Assembly: GCF_000766145.1 (NCBI RefSeq)
Contig: NZ_JNFB01000035.1
Span: forward strand, 62,001-126,000
Source of the DNA: Paenilisteria newyorkensis
Lineage (GTDB): Bacteria > Bacillota > Bacilli > Lactobacillales > Listeriaceae
Reading direction: 5' to 3'
DNA: 64,000 nucleotides
Shown: positions 18,462-28,936 of the stretch, in pieces
Layout of the letters: every line of letters begins with the position of its first letter
How positions within the stretch are numbered: the stretch's first letter is position 1
Program-made: the position numbers and the translations under genes
The notes under the pieces: generated by a model
What the model was told of the DNA's origin: nothing
Databases searched by the model: none
The model's input: the letters and a program-made list of their open reading frames with translations, nothing else

Positions 18462-19988
18462 TCATATCTTAAAAATTACCGCCGCAAACGCTGGTAGCAT
18501 AATCCTATCCGCGTCCACAACCACATCCAAATTCGCTAAAACAGGCGTCAAATCGCCCCACTTGTTCTCCATCTCACGTGCCGCCCCGAAATTAAGGCAA
18601 ACCAGATGCTCGCCGCGAACATACGTCAACAACTCACCATCCACCTTAAAATCACGATATCCCGGCTCACAAAAATCCGCCGTTTTTCGAAGTGCAATCA
18701 ACGCTTGATAGAAAGCAAACATCCGCTGTCCACGCGCAAAATCAGGCGTCACTTCACCAATCCAAGCCTCCGTTTTATCCGAAAACCCTTCCGGCCAAGT
18801 CATCGGCGCCCTCGCCTTATCCCGCGTCTTCTCCTGCGCCGCGACCAACGCCTCATGCTCCGACTTCCCGTCCTGCAAAGCCAACTCATACGCGTAAACG
18901 CCCTGCACATCCCGCATCTCGCGCATCGACTCCGGCACAAAATCTGCCATCCCAATCTCCTCGCCAAAATACACAAATGGAACACCGTGCGCTGTCAACA
19001 TCAGCATCGAAAGCAACTGCGCCACATCCTCACGCCCGTCCGCCAAACGATTCCACGAACGACTCATATCATGACTCCCGAAAAACAACGTCGGCATCCG
19101 ACCATCCGCATACACCTGCTGCATCCGCGCAAGCTCCGCCACAATCCCGTCACGGCTCGCCACACTGCCAAAATTAAAGTTAAACGTCACGTCCAGCCCG
19201 TCCGACCCAGCGTACCGTTCAATCTCCGCCAAGTTATCCGAACTAATTTCGCCCACCGTGAAATAATCCCCACGCGCACGAATCCGTTCGCCAATCTCCG
19301 CCATTTTCGCCATCATGCCCGGCTGATCCTTATCGAAAACGTGCTGTTGCTCACCGTCCACAACCGGATTATCCATAAAGTCCCGCGTCAACGTCAAATT
19401 ATTAATCACATCGAGCCGGAACCCGTCCAATCCCTTATCCAACCAGAAATCGAACACCTTCCAAATCTCGCGCTCCACCTCCGGATTGGCCCAATTCAGA
19501 TCCACCTGCTCCGTCGCAAAACTGTGATAATAATACTGCTCCGTCCCCGCGTCCCATTCCCACGCCGAACCACCGAAAAACGATTCCCAATTATTCGGCG
19601 CATCCTGCCAAACAAACCAATCCCGTTTTGGATTCGTTCTCGAACTTCGCGATTCCACAAACCACGCGTGCTCCGTCGACACATGATTCACGACCATATC
19701 CGCAATCACCCGAATCCCGTGCCGATGCGCCTCAGCCACAAATGCCTCCAAGTCCGCCATCGTGCCATAATCCGGATCCACCGCATAATAATCACTCACA
19801 TCATAGCCATTATCCACTTTCGGAGACGGGTAAAACGGCGTCAACCAAATCCCACCGACGCCAAGCTCAGCCAAGTAAGGCACTTTTTCAAGCAAGCCCT
19901 TAAAATCACCAATCCCGTCCCCATTACCATCCTTAAATGACGGCATATAAATCTCATAAAAAACCGTTTCCTGCCACCATTTCAGCAT
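18462..19988 (-). CDS. GH13 alpha-glucosidase-like glycoside hydrolase
   Basis: A 508-aa (beta/alpha)8 enzyme of the alpha-amylase family, closest in style to oligo-1,6-glucosidases and related cytoplasmic GH13 enzymes. It begins with WWQETVFYEIYMPSFKDGNGDG and has DMVVNH (region I), GFRLDVI with the nucleophile Asp (region II), TVGEISS with the acid/base Glu (region III) and FGSHDMSR (region IV). No signal peptide. It would cleave alpha-glucosidic bonds of an imported oligosaccharide before GH130 phosphorolysis. Exact specificity unknown. Confidence 0.88.
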   Translation of the reverse strand: MLKWWQETVFYEIYMPSFKDGNGDGIGDFKGLLEKVPYLAELGVGGIWLTPFYPSPKVDNGYDVSDYYAVDPDYGTMADLEAFVAEAHRHGIRVIADMVVNHVSTEHAWFVESRSSRTNPKRDWFVWQDAPNNWESFFGGSAWEWDAGTEQYYYHSFATEQVDLNWANPEVEREIWKVFDFWLDKGLDGFRLDVINNLTLTRDFMDNPVVDGEQQHVFDKDQPGMMAKMAEIGERIRARGDYFTVGEISSDNLAEIERYAGSDGLDVTFNFNFGSVASRDGIVAELARMQQVYADGRMPTLFFGSHDMSRSWNRLADGREDVAQLLSMLMLTAHGVPFVYFGEEIGMADFVPESMREMRDVQGVYAYELALQDGKSEHEALVAAQEKTRDKARAPMTWPEGFSDKTEAWIGEVTPDFARGQRMFAFYQALIALRKTADFCEPGYRDFKVDGELLTYVRGEHLVCLNFGAAREMENKWGDLTPVLANLDVVVDADRIMLPAFAAVIFKI

Positions 19989-20000
19989 CTTTCAAACCCC

Positions 20001-20834
20001 TTATTTCAATGTAAACTGCATACCCTCTTGGAATTTTTTCGAGAAGAATAAAAACAGAATAATCAGCGGTAAAGTCAGCACAACCGACGCCGCATACATC
20101 GGACCAGGATACGTTGCGTAAGGTCCAAACATTTGCGATATCAGCACGTTCAGCGTCACCGTCTCATCACTTTTCGTCACGATTAAATCCCATAATAGGT
20201 TCGTCCAACGATCCGTGAACAAGAACAAGAAGATAACCGTACTAATCGATTTCGACATCGGTAAAACAACGCGGAATAATATCTTCAAATCGCTTGCCCC
20301 ATCAAGCTTAGCCGCCTCAATCAACGTATCCGGAATCGCCTTGAAAAAGTTCGTATACATAAAAATCGCCCACATACTCATCATCGTCGGAATAATCATC
20401 CCAGCGTACGTATCAAGCAAACCTACATTCGTAATCATCAAAAATTGCGGAATCAATAAAATAATCGCCGGGAAAAACATTTGGAACAAAATCACGTTAT
20501 TCACGAACATTTTCCCTTTAAATTTCACTTTTGCAAGCGCGTAACCGACCATAATCGCAAATAACAACATCAGTCCCGTCGCAATCGTCGCTACAATAAT
20601 CGTGTTAATAAACGCTTGAATCCAAGGTGCCGGAGCCGATATCGCCGCATCTCCGAACAACCAACTCCAAGAACGCGTCGTGAACTCAGTCGGAAACAAT
20701 TTTCGGTCGACCTGATCCCATGCCGCAAACGAGTTGAGTACGAGATAAATAAACGGATAAATCATGACTAATAGAATCAATGTGGTTAACGTATAACGAA
20801 CCGTCATCCCCCACTTACTTTTACGACCAACCAT
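20001..20834 (-). CDS. Carbohydrate ABC transporter permease (MalG type)
   Basis: A 277-aa inner-membrane permease of the MalG/CUT1 class with six predicted segments. The EAA loop, which contacts the ATPase, reads EAAKLDGASDLKILFRVVLPMSKS. It overlaps the preceding MalF-type gene by 14 bases. No ATPase gene is in the operon, so it must use a shared subunit such as MsmX/MalK encoded elsewhere, as is usual in Firmicutes. Confidence 0.92.
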   Translation of the reverse strand: MVGRKSKWGMTVRYTLTTLILLVMIYPFIYLVLNSFAAWDQVDRKLFPTEFTTRSWSWLFGDAAISAPAPWIQAFINTIIVATIATGLMLLFAIMVGYALAKVKFKGKMFVNNVILFQMFFPAIILLIPQFLMITNVGLLDTYAGMIIPTMMSMWAIFMYTNFFKAIPDTLIEAAKLDGASDLKILFRVVLPMSKSISTVIFLFLFTDRWTNLLWDLIVTKSDETVTLNVLISQMFGPYATYPGPMYAASVVLTLPLIILFLFFSKKFQEGMQFTLK

Positions 20835-21699
20835 TTCTCTCGCCCCATTTCTCTAGTCCTTTTTTAATAACACCAATCGATGCAAACGTCACAACAGCCG
20901 CCACAAGCGAGATTGCCGAAGCATAGCCTGATTTCAAGTTAACAAATGCTTGGTTATAAATCTCCATTTGCCACGTATTCGTCGCAAAGTTCGGCCCACC
21001 GCCAGTTAGCTGGTAAACCTCGGTGAATATCCCGAAACTCACGCCTACCGCCAACACGATTACCGTGAAAAGCGCAGGATACATCATCGGAATAGTAATT
21101 TTCCAGAAGGTGCGGAACCTGCCCGAACCATCCATCGCCGCCGCCTCGTAGATTTCTTCGTTAATACTAGATAATCCTGATATCAAAATCAGTGCGTAAT
21201 ACCCTGACATTTTCCAAGCAATCATCAGCGAAATAACGAATAGCGATGTCATCGGCGTTCCTAACCAATCGATATTCAAGCCAAAATTGTCACGCAAAAA
21301 GATGTTCAGCGGACTGTTATAAGATAGCAAACCTTTCACGATCAAAGACGTCACAACGCCTGATGAAAGATAAGGCAGGAAAAAAGCAACTAAGTATAAA
21401 CCTTTGAATTTCGGTAACCCGTTCACAAGTACCGCAACGACCATAGACATAATAATCGCGAGTGGTACGAATACAATCAAGAACTTATACGTCACCCAAA
21501 ACGAGGCTTTCACCGCTGGGCTTGCAATCGCTTTTGTGAAATTATCCAGTCCAACAAAATTGATATCTGGACTCATCATATTCCAATCTGTCACGGAGAG
21601 CCAAATCGCCCAAACGAGCGGAATTAGAAAGAAGATAATCGTGAAGATAACATAGGGGCTGGTGAAAGACCAGCCCAATTTATTGTTTAGCTTCTTCAT
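20821..21699 (-). CDS. Carbohydrate ABC transporter permease (MalF type)
   Basis: A 292-aa MalF/CUT1 permease partner with about six membrane segments and the EAA loop (EEIYEAAAMDGSGRFRTFWKITIPMM). Its ATG overlaps the stop of the substrate-binding gene (ATGA), showing tight translational coupling. Together with the MalG-type permease it forms the membrane channel for the oligosaccharide used by the operon. Confidence 0.92.
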   Translation of the reverse strand: MKKLNNKLGWSFTSPYVIFTIIFFLIPLVWAIWLSVTDWNMMSPDINFVGLDNFTKAIASPAVKASFWVTYKFLIVFVPLAIIMSMVVAVLVNGLPKFKGLYLVAFFLPYLSSGVVTSLIVKGLLSYNSPLNIFLRDNFGLNIDWLGTPMTSLFVISLMIAWKMSGYYALILISGLSSINEEIYEAAAMDGSGRFRTFWKITIPMMYPALFTVIVLAVGVSFGIFTEVYQLTGGGPNFATNTWQMEIYNQAFVNLKSGYASAISLVAAVVTFASIGVIKKGLEKWGERNGWS

Positions 21700-23018
21700 T
21701 TCTGAAGCACCTCATCCTCAGCTTTCTTCATGTCGTTCCAAGCTTTCGCAGGTTTCTTCTCACCACGAACCACTGGATTCCAGGCTTGTTCACCGATGAT
21801 TTGTTGAATGTCATTGTAATCCGCATTATCCATTGCTGGAATCGCGTACGGTACGTTTTCTGCGTATACTTTTAGCGCTGGGTTTTCTTTGAAGAACTCG
21901 GTGAATGTTGCGTTCTCTGTTGCATCATCACGCGCTGGAATTAAGTTTGTTGTTTCGAGGAACTTCAGATCATTTTTATCGTTGCTGTAAACGAAATCTA
22001 GGAATTTAACCGCGGCTTTTTTCTCCGCATCTTTCGCTTGTGCGTAGAACACGATTCCTTTTGCATCCGAGTAGGTGTTTACATTCTTCTCATCTTTTAA
22101 AGCATCTGGAACTGGCGGTGTGCTAACCGTGTATGTTTCGCCATTTTTTAGCTCTGGGAATTTCTCTGCCCAGTTCGGGAATGACCACGGACCAAGATCA
22201 GCCATGATGCTCGTTCCTGTTTCGAATGGATCGGTTGCTTGACCAGCTAATAATAGGTCGTTTTTTTGCAGCTCAGACATGAACGTTAGCATTTCTTTTC
22301 CAGCTTTGTCGTCCGCTACAAACTTACCATCTTGTACAAACGGGTTACCTTTTGAAGCCGCATTGTACAGTGGGAAGAAATCAAACCAACGCATCCAAGC
22401 TGTCGGATCCGCCAAATCTGCTTTTGCCCAAATCACTTTGTCTGGATATTTCGCTTTTAGTTTCTTACCAGCAGCGAGCACATCACTATATGTTTTTGGC
22501 GTTTCATTCACACCAATTTCTTTCAAAATATCAGTACGCCATGCGAAAAGAATCGGGTTAGAGTAAACTGGGAACACATATTGGTTACCATCCGAGAATT
22601 TCCAAGCGTCAAGGCTATCAGTCATTTTACGTTTTTCAGCCACTTCTTTCATGCCGTCGATTTCATTGATTGGCACGATGGCTTTACTGTCCGCCAATTG
22701 TGCGGCAAAGCTACGATTTATATTTTCCGAAATAGTCGGCGCTGTTTTCGACGCGATAGCCGCTTGCACCGTTGCTTCCGAAGATGGACTTTCTTTCATT
22801 TGTGATACTTCTACTTTAATATCTGGATTTTCTTTCTCAAAAGCTGTTGCCATTTCTCCCCAAAACTTCATCTGTGTTGGATTTGGCGCGGCCCAAAATG
22901 TTACTTTCGTCTTGCCATCAGCCGACGCGTCATCCTTACTTCCCGAACCACATCCCGCTAGCAAACTCCCTACTAATGCTACGGATAAAACAGAAAACAC
23001 CACTTTTTTTAATTTCAT
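21696..23018 (-). CDS. Extracellular sugar-binding lipoprotein of the ABC transporter
   Basis: A 440-aa cluster B/CUT1 solute-binding protein. The N-terminus is a lipoprotein signal with lipobox LAGC followed by a short Gly/Ser/Asp linker; the mature part starts TKVTFWAAPNPTQMKFWGEM and contains the family MADLGPWSFPNW region. It captures the oligosaccharide at the cell surface. As first gene of the operon it is preceded by a ribosome site AGGAGG and a promoter with operator and cre-like sites at 23055-23107. Confidence 0.92.
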   Translation of the reverse strand: MKLKKVVFSVLSVALVGSLLAGCGSGSKDDASADGKTKVTFWAAPNPTQMKFWGEMATAFEKENPDIKVEVSQMKESPSSEATVQAAIASKTAPTISENINRSFAAQLADSKAIVPINEIDGMKEVAEKRKMTDSLDAWKFSDGNQYVFPVYSNPILFAWRTDILKEIGVNETPKTYSDVLAAGKKLKAKYPDKVIWAKADLADPTAWMRWFDFFPLYNAASKGNPFVQDGKFVADDKAGKEMLTFMSELQKNDLLLAGQATDPFETGTSIMADLGPWSFPNWAEKFPELKNGETYTVSTPPVPDALKDEKNVNTYSDAKGIVFYAQAKDAEKKAAVKFLDFVYSNDKNDLKFLETTNLIPARDDATENATFTEFFKENPALKVYAENVPYAIPAMDNADYNDIQQIIGEQAWNPVVRGEKKPAKAWNDMKKAEDEVLQK

Positions 23019-23054
23019 CTTTCATGTCCTCCTAGTTAGATCATATTGTAATTT

Positions 23055-23107
23055 TGTAAGCGCTTGAATTACAATTACATTATTGCATTACATTTTTGTA
23101 ATGTCAA
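23055..23107 (-). promoter_or_regulatory. Sugar-operon promoter with LacI-type operator and cre-like site
   Basis: On the minus strand TTGACA (complement of 23102-23107), 17 bases, then AATAAT (complement of 23079-23084). The spacer contains the palindrome ATTACATTTTTGTAAT (23087-23102), a natural operator for the adjacent LacI protein. Just downstream of the -10, TTCAAGCGCTTACA (complement of 23055-23068) matches the CcpA cre consensus TGWNANCGNTNWCA at 12 of 14 positions. So induction by substrate and glucose repression are both predicted. Confidence 0.7.
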
Positions 23108-23167
23108 CAATTACTTTTTGTATAGAAAGCTTTTAAATACTTCAAGGGCAGTAATTGCACAATTTAC

Positions 23168-23226
23168 AATAACATTACAAATAACATTACTTTTCAATTG
23201 CATTCTGTCGCTAATACTCTTATAAT
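23168..23226 (+). promoter_or_regulatory. Promoter and direct repeats upstream of the lacI-type gene
   Basis: TTGCAT (23198-23203), 17 bases, TATAAT (23221-23226). Immediately upstream AATAACATTAC occurs twice with a 12-base period (23168-23178, 23180-23190). The repeats share the ATTAC half-site of the operon operator and may allow autoregulation. Confidence 0.65.
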
Positions 23227-23261
23227 GAAATGAGAGAAAGTCCCATCTAGGAGGAAAATGA

Positions 23262-24266
23262 ATGAAAAAAGTCACAATGCAAGATATCGCAGACGCTTTG
23301 CAGATTTCAAAAAACTCGGTATCACAAGCCTTAGGGAATAAAAATGGCGTTGGCGAGCAAACAAAGCGGCTCGTTTTACAAAAAGCAGATGAAATGGGAT
23401 ATCAATACAAAAAAGACGTGGTTTACACGCCTACCGACAATCAATTTGCGCTAGTGGCAACCGAATTCGCCCTATCGCAAAAAAGTTTTTTTGGTGAGAT
23501 TTGTTTGAGTTTAGAGCAGGAAATGACGGCGCGGGGCTTTTATTTAATGACGCTTGCTGTTGGTCCAGAAGCCATTGCTGCGAAACGTTTGCCGCGTGAA
23601 TTAGAGGAGAAGAATTGGCGAGGAATCTTTATTTTGTCGCATATTAGTGATGTTTTTGTGAAGCAGATTTTGGAATTGGGGATGCCGACTGTGATGATTG
23701 ACCACCACGATCCACATTTGCGGACGGATACGATTTTATCACAGAATAAAGATGGTGCATTTGTGGCCGTGGAACATTTGATAACGCTTGGGCACGAACG
23801 GATTGGCTTTGTTGGCGATGTTGATTTTTCGCCGAGTTATGAGGAACGTTTTGAAGGATATTGTAAGGCGATGCGGCATTACAAGTTGCCGGTGAATTCG
23901 CACTATACAATCACGAGTATCAAAGAGGAGCAGGCCGCGTTGTTTCAGGCGTTGGAAGGCTTGGAGGAATGGCCGAGCGCGTGGTTTTGTGTGAACTCAG
24001 GACTTGGCTTTATTTTGAATTCCTATTTTCAGTCGAAGGGATTTGCGATTCCAGAACAGGTGTCGATAGTTTGTTTTGATAATACGGAATTCGCGATTTT
24101 GGCACAACCACCGCTGACGACGATGTGCACCGATTTGCGATTTATGGGGAGAAAAGCCGCGGAAACAATGGAATGGCGACTGCGAAATCCGAGTGCACCG
24201 ATTGTGAATGTCGCGATTGGGACGGAGTTGGTTTTGAGAGAATCGACTGGAAAACTGATGGACTAA
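23262..24266 (+). CDS. LacI-family transcriptional repressor of the sugar operon
   Basis: A 334-aa LacI/GalR regulator. The N-terminal helix-turn-helix (VTMQDIADALQISKNSVSQALGNKNGVGEQTKRLV) is followed by the hinge and a periplasmic-binding-like effector domain (HLITLGHERIGFVGD, IVCFDNTEFA). The effector is presumably the imported oligosaccharide or a metabolite. Divergent from the operon it most likely controls; ATTACA/TGTAAT half-sites lie on both sides of the shared region. Ribosome site AGGAGG. Confidence 0.92.
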   Translation: MKKVTMQDIADALQISKNSVSQALGNKNGVGEQTKRLVLQKADEMGYQYKKDVVYTPTDNQFALVATEFALSQKSFFGEICLSLEQEMTARGFYLMTLAVGPEAIAAKRLPRELEEKNWRGIFILSHISDVFVKQILELGMPTVMIDHHDPHLRTDTILSQNKDGAFVAVEHLITLGHERIGFVGDVDFSPSYEERFEGYCKAMRHYKLPVNSHYTITSIKEEQAALFQALEGLEEWPSAWFCVNSGLGFILNSYFQSKGFAIPEQVSIVCFDNTEFAILAQPPLTTMCTDLRFMGRKAAETMEWRLRNPSAPIVNVAIGTELVLRESTGKLMD

Positions 24267-24284
24267 TTCGTTAGTACATAGAAC

Positions 24285-24320
24285 AATAAGGACACAGCGA
24301 GTATAAGCCGTGTCCTTATT
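24285..24320. terminator. Terminator between lacI-type gene and lipase
   Basis: Stem AATAAGGACAC/GTGTCCTTATT between two convergent genes; it can serve both. Confidence 0.85.
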
Positions 24321-24325
24321 GCTAT

Positions 24326-25570
24326 TTATTTAGGCAATGCTGATAATTCTTTAGCGATGTCTAGATAAAAGGCATTAACTAGCGAAGAAGATTTATCACC
24401 AATACCATTAATGTCTAAGTGGTCCCAGCCTTGTTTAGCCGGATAATAGCTCCACTGGCCTTTCACCGGTTTATTATCTGCTTGTTTTGCCAAAGAATCA
24501 AATGGATAGTAGCTAGAAATAACATTGACTAGGCCGTCACTTGCTGCCCAAGAATCGTCTATTTTCATACCATTTGATGCTGTTTTTCTGAAACTGTTCA
24601 TATATTTTGCGCCCGGAATGATGGCTGGGAACATGGTGAGTACAGGGATTTGTTGTTTGAAAATCGGTGTTTGTGTCGTTGCTTGCCCTGTATGTGAAAA
24701 ATAGTATACATCGGATTTTGTTTGCATATTTTTTTGATTCGCAATGACGCCTTCCACCGATAAATCGTAACTGGAAATATCTTTTGAATCCCAAATAGAG
24801 CTACTGAAAACTCGGTCATGATACGCCGACAAAAGCTCATACGGTTGACGTTTTAGACCAAATTGATCTAATTTGAAATCGTAGACAACCGGATTAAGTA
24901 TTTTACCACTGAGTGCGCTCATACCAATAATCATATCTTCAATGATTGGCACAAGTGCATTGTTATCTTCGGCAAAAGAGGTGCCATTATTAGGTGTCGC
25001 AAGGGTAGTTACACTTTGTACAGAATGCTTTTTGCCAACAAATAATGGAGAAATACCTGCTTCTGGATTTGCTTTATAATATGCTTGTTCTTCTGCGTTT
25101 CCCTCTTCCAGCATGCTTGTCAGTTGGCGAATCGTCAAACCTCCCATACTGTGCCCAACCAAATGAATCTTGTTCACATCGCTCCATCGCTGATAAATCC
25201 CTGGGTAGGTACGCCCATATCTTGCATGTTTTTCTTTTGCGGCATGTGCCGCGCCATAGTCTACAGTTCCTCCCATGATATACGCGTAGAGCTCTGCTGT
25301 ACGATCCCAGTTACTAGACACTGGGCCAACTGCGGCTGTATACGTTGGATAACCATTCTGCTTCAATACTTCTTGAATATCGTTTAGTCCGCCCCAATAT
25401 TTGAAGCCTAATACTTCATTTCGATCCCAGCCAGTCAAACCGTGAACGAGAATAATTGGATAATCGTTTTGTTTTGCCGCTGCTACCGTTTTCTGATTGA
25501 TCCCTTGAAATGATACACAAACTAGAAATGCAACTACCGCTAAAAAAATAGTGGCTTTACTTTTAAACAT
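24326..25570 (-). CDS. Secreted triacylglycerol lipase (family I.5/I.6 type)
   Basis: A 414-aa alpha/beta hydrolase resembling Geobacillus family I.5 and staphylococcal lipases. An N-terminal signal peptide (about 30 residues, cleavage near VAAAKQ) precedes YPIILVHGLTGW (oxyanion region). The nucleophile is Ser141 in GHSMGG; an Asp in AASDGLVNV-like context and His in WDHLD are likely triad members, and the zinc/lid region FKYWGG is typical of family I.5. It stands alone with terminators on both sides. I do not recall a counterpart here in L. monocytogenes, so acquisition is possible. Ribosome site GAGGGGA. Confidence 0.88.
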   Translation of the reverse strand: MFKSKATIFLAVVAFLVCVSFQGINQKTVAAAKQNDYPIILVHGLTGWDRNEVLGFKYWGGLNDIQEVLKQNGYPTYTAAVGPVSSNWDRTAELYAYIMGGTVDYGAAHAAKEKHARYGRTYPGIYQRWSDVNKIHLVGHSMGGLTIRQLTSMLEEGNAEEQAYYKANPEAGISPLFVGKKHSVQSVTTLATPNNGTSFAEDNNALVPIIEDMIIGMSALSGKILNPVVYDFKLDQFGLKRQPYELLSAYHDRVFSSSIWDSKDISSYDLSVEGVIANQKNMQTKSDVYYFSHTGQATTQTPIFKQQIPVLTMFPAIIPGAKYMNSFRKTASNGMKIDDSWAASDGLVNVISSYYPFDSLAKQADNKPVKGQWSYYPAKQGWDHLDINGIGDKSSSLVNAFYLDIAKELSALPK

Positions 25571-25914
25571 GAATTCCCCTCTTTTCTCAAATTTTCGAAT
25601 TTTTCTCTATTTTCTTTCTAACAAAAACTCCCTTCCTGTTATTAAACTTGGATTATGGTATAGCTTTTGAATATATCTTCATGATGATGCCAAGTAATAA
25701 CTTTTTATAGTATAAACTGTGTATACATAAAAATCTAGACTTATAAGTATTAATAATCATTAAATAGCGCATTTTTGAGTATAATTTCACTATTTAGTCA
25801 CAAAATTAGGATATACTTCTTTTTCATGCCCCAATTTGAACATAAATTGAGACAAAAAAAGTAATACCAGACTCGAATATCTAGTATTACGTTTTTTATT
25901 AGATTATTTACGTT
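25571..25914. other. Lipase upstream region and pyrE terminator
   Basis: A 344-bp AT-rich spacer. The part next to the lipase contains its ribosome site but no strong sigma-A promoter that I can defend; a TATACT on the minus strand near 25780 is 200 bases from the start. At 25852-25897 a hairpin with stem AGTAATAC/GTATTACg and flanking A/T-runs ends the pyrimidine operon. No gene seen. Confidence 0.6.
25852..25897 (-). terminator. Terminator of the pyrimidine operon
   Basis: GTAATAC/GTATTAC stem with six or more T on the minus strand, 18 bases after the pyrE stop codon. Confidence 0.85.
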
Positions 25915-26540
25915 TTAATTTAACCACTGTTCTGGGGCTTTATTCCATTCTTTCAACGTTGCCATGTCACCTTCTGATACATAGCCTTCGTCCAGCGCGA
26001 CTTCTAGTAGCGTTTCATAATTCGTAAGTGCCGCAACTTCCACATTCGCCGCGCCAAGCAATGTTCTTCCTTTTTCTAATCCGTATGTAAAAATAGCAGC
26101 GATTCCTAGTACTTCGCATCCTGCTTCGCGCAAGGCTTCTACGGCTGTAATCGAGCTTCCTCCTGTTGAAATCAAATCTTCAATCACGACTACTTTTTGA
26201 CCTTTCTCGATTGGACCTTCGATTTGGTTGCCTTTGCCGTGTTCTTTTGCTTTGGAACGGACGTAAACCATTGGCAGGTCTAGGAGGTCGCTTGCCCATG
26301 CGGCGTGCGGGATGCCGGCTGTTGCGGTTCCTGCTAGTACTTCGACGTCAGGAAAGGCGGTTTCGATTTTTTCTGCCAGTGCTTTTGAGATAAATTGGCG
26401 TGTTTTTGGAAAGCCTAATGTGAGGCGGTTATCGCAGTAGATTGGCGATTTGATGCCGGATGCCCACGTGAATGGATCGTTCGGTTGGAGGAATACAGCT
26501 TTTATTTTTAGTAATTGCTCGGCTACTTGTTTTTCGGTTG

Positions 26541-26553
<13 letters not shown>
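25915..26553 (-). CDS. pyrE: Orotate phosphoribosyltransferase
   Basis: PyrE joins orotate to PRPP to give orotidine 5'-monophosphate, step five of UMP synthesis. The 212-aa protein contains the PRPP-binding motif [13 protein letters not shown] and the type I fold start [11 protein letters not shown]. It is the last gene of the pyr operon and overlaps pyrF by 13 bases. Confidence 0.97.
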
Positions 26554-28917
<2,364 letters not shown>

Positions 28918-28936
28918 GTTCTTCCACCCCGTTTTC

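Noticed and set aside
18606-19940. 444-codon plus-strand frame opposite the GH13 gene
   Set aside because: Arg/His/Ile-rich shadow; no ribosome site and no recognisable fold, while the GH13 catalytic regions are intact on the minus strand.
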